Positions 14,939 through 16,251 of a DNA stretch of 16,251 bases are shown piece by piece. Under the pieces are notes generated by a model. It saw only the letters and a program-made list of their open reading frames with translations, was not told where the DNA came from and did no database searches. This DNA comes from Clostridia bacterium (GTDB taxonomy: Bacteria; Bacillota; Clostridia; Oscillospirales; CAG-272). The DNA is taken from positions 1 to 16,251 of the forward strand of contig CAAGKS010000061.1 in assembly GCA_900770605.1 (NCBI GenBank), written 5' to 3'. Both the position numbers and the translations under genes were made by a program. Every line of letters begins with the position of its first letter. The first letter of the stretch is position 1.

Positions 14939-16093
14939 ATGAAAAAGCTATTGTGCTTCATACTTGTCATAATATTTGCGCTCGCCGCTATAGCTTCCTG
15001 CAAGCAAGAATGCGAGCACGAATGGAATACCAGAACTATCAAGCCCACCTGCGCCGCAGGCGGATATTTTGAAACGTACTGCAAGAATTGCGACGAGATC
15101 ATAATAACCGAGGAAAGCGAGCCTTTGGCGCATTCCCTTGTGCCGATGTATTTTACGGACAACACGCATCACTGGTACGTATGCGAGGAGTGTAACGGAG
15201 TTAGCGATAAAGAGGCTCACACTCTCGACTCCGATGGCTGCTGTACCGTTTGTGAAACGCCCGCAGAAAACAATCCCGCCGTGGTGTACACGGTTTCTGA
15301 GAACGGCGAGTACGCCGAGGTAACCGGCTATACCGGTATTGCAAGCAAGGTGAGAATCGCCGCAGAATACAACGGAGTCAAGGTAAAGGCTATCGCCGAC
15401 AACGCCTTTGCCGACAAGAAGAATATAACTACGGTTATCATACCGAACGGCGTTGAAGCCATCGGAGCGGGCGCATTCGCACGCTGCGAGATGCTTAGCT
15501 ATATATCAATTCCCGACAGCGTTACCGAGATCGGAGAAGCGGCATTCACCGGATGCAAGTCTTTGCCTTACATAAAGCTTCCGATCAACCTTAAAACGAT
15601 CACCACAGGTCTATTTTTCGGATGCGAGGCTCTCAACTCTATCAAAATCCCCCGAAGCGTTACGCGAATCGAAGAAAGAGCCTTCTACAAATGTAAGTCT
15701 TTGACTCAGATAATTATTCCCGACAACGTCAAAGCGGTCGGAAGCAACGCTTTCGGCTACTGCAGCAGTCTCACCACGGCGGTTATCGGCAGGGGGGTCG
15801 GCTACATTAACTCCGCAACCTTCATTATGTGCAATGAGCTTACGTCAATAAGAATATTAAACGGCGTTACAAGTATTGGATACAACGCATTTTTAAACTG
15901 CAAAAATCTCAAAAGCATTGAAATTCCAAAATCCGTTACATCTATTGCCATGAAAGCGGTTGAGGACTGCGATAATCTCAAGTTTATATATTACACGGGC
16001 AGTGCTTCCGATTGGAAAAAAATAAACATCGAGTTAAGCGCCTTTGACTACAACGACTTGACGATAACTTATAATTATAAGCATGGAAATTAA
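14939..16093 (+). CDS. Surface lipoprotein with BspA-type leucine-rich repeats
   Basis: A 384-residue protein whose start has AAAGGAG (14926-14932) with 6-base spacing. The N-terminus MKKLLCFILVIIFALAAIASC ends in a lipobox (IASC, Cys21), so it should be lipidated and anchored to the outer face of the membrane. Residues about 22-110 are Cys/His-rich, with HEW and CKNC, CEEC and CTVC pairs resembling short zinc-ribbon-like modules common in clostridial surface proteins. Residues about 113-153 form a linker beta region. Residues about 154-350 carry about nine LRR_5/BspA units (AFxxCxxLxxIxIPxxVxxIg). The protein ends in the usual FIYYTGSASDWKKI cap and a short YNYKHGN tail. Function is inferred from the family only: adhesion, host binding or glycan binding. 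It shares LRR type and Cys-pair modules with the 1091-residue protein at the left, but not its C-terminal modules. Confidence 0.88.
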   Translation: MKKLLCFILVIIFALAAIASCKQECEHEWNTRTIKPTCAAGGYFETYCKNCDEIIITEESEPLAHSLVPMYFTDNTHHWYVCEECNGVSDKEAHTLDSDGCCTVCETPAENNPAVVYTVSENGEYAEVTGYTGIASKVRIAAEYNGVKVKAIADNAFADKKNITTVIIPNGVEAIGAGAFARCEMLSYISIPDSVTEIGEAAFTGCKSLPYIKLPINLKTITTGLFFGCEALNSIKIPRSVTRIEERAFYKCKSLTQIIIPDNVKAVGSNAFGYCSSLTTAVIGRGVGYINSATFIMCNELTSIRILNGVTSIGYNAFLNCKNLKSIEIPKSVTSIAMKAVEDCDNLKFIYYTGSASDWKKINIELSAFDYNDLTITYNYKHGN

Positions 16094-16251
16094 ACTTACA
16101 ATACAAAGGCGAAACTGGCGATAAAACAGAACGATAAACCTGTTACTGTTTGTCAAGAGCTTTTTGAAAAAATACAAATAAAAAAAGGCGTAACAACAAA
16201 GCAGAAAAGTTCAAACAATTTTGAGTGTTGAAAAAAGGGCATGACCAAAAG

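Overview
The window looks like a chromosomal segment of an anaerobic, fermentative member of the Bacillota, most likely an uncultured gut-type Clostridia. This is inferred from strong AGGAGG-type ribosome binding sites, AT-rich intergenic DNA with classical TTGACA/TATAAT promoters, a pyruvate formate-lyase operon behind a ZTP (pfl-motif) riboswitch, BspA-type leucine-rich-repeat surface proteins and a DUF975 membrane protein. There are no transposases, phage genes, CRISPR arrays, rRNAs or recognisable tRNAs. TGA works as a normal stop.

Left part (1-4660). trxB (thioredoxin reductase) lies on the minus strand. A strong terminator separates it from an upstream two-gene minus-strand unit. That unit is a 1091-residue secreted protein (signal peptide, GLUG/beta-helix-like region, BspA-type LRRs, duplicated C-terminal module) followed at once by a previously unlisted 40-residue acidic peptide whose ribosome binding site overlaps the big gene's stop codon. 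The unit has its own promoter, divergent from the pfl promoter.

Centre-left (4663-7866). A consensus promoter on the plus strand leads into a ZTP riboswitch with an overlapping intrinsic terminator, then pflB and pflA. The expected logic is that ZTP accumulates when 10-formyl-THF is short. Binding then prevents termination, and PFL makes formate that can recharge the folate pool. A symmetrical hairpin at 7831-7858 ends this operon and also the convergent minus-strand operon.

Centre (7894-11113). This is a four-gene minus-strand operon with one good promoter: acyl-ACP thioesterase, a PTP-like phosphatase with an N-terminal beta-sandwich-like domain, an alpha/beta hydrolase whose start overlaps the phosphatase stop (ATGA), and a DUF975 membrane protein. 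The shared purpose is unknown; lipid or acyl-group metabolism at the envelope is a guess.

Right (11168-16251). On the minus strand are pfkA (6-phosphofructokinase, own promoter and terminator), cinA, and a membrane-anchored SASA-family esterase whose leader holds a GC-rich hairpin. Divergent from the esterase, behind another exact consensus promoter, is a 384-residue LRR lipoprotein. The last 158 bases hold no gene I can support.

Two carbon-flow enzymes (PfkA, PflB), two LRR surface proteins and several envelope or esterase functions make this ordinary core DNA with accessory surface genes. The most interesting items are the 40-residue peptide coupled to the LRR protein, the riboswitch architecture and the unexplained four-gene operon.
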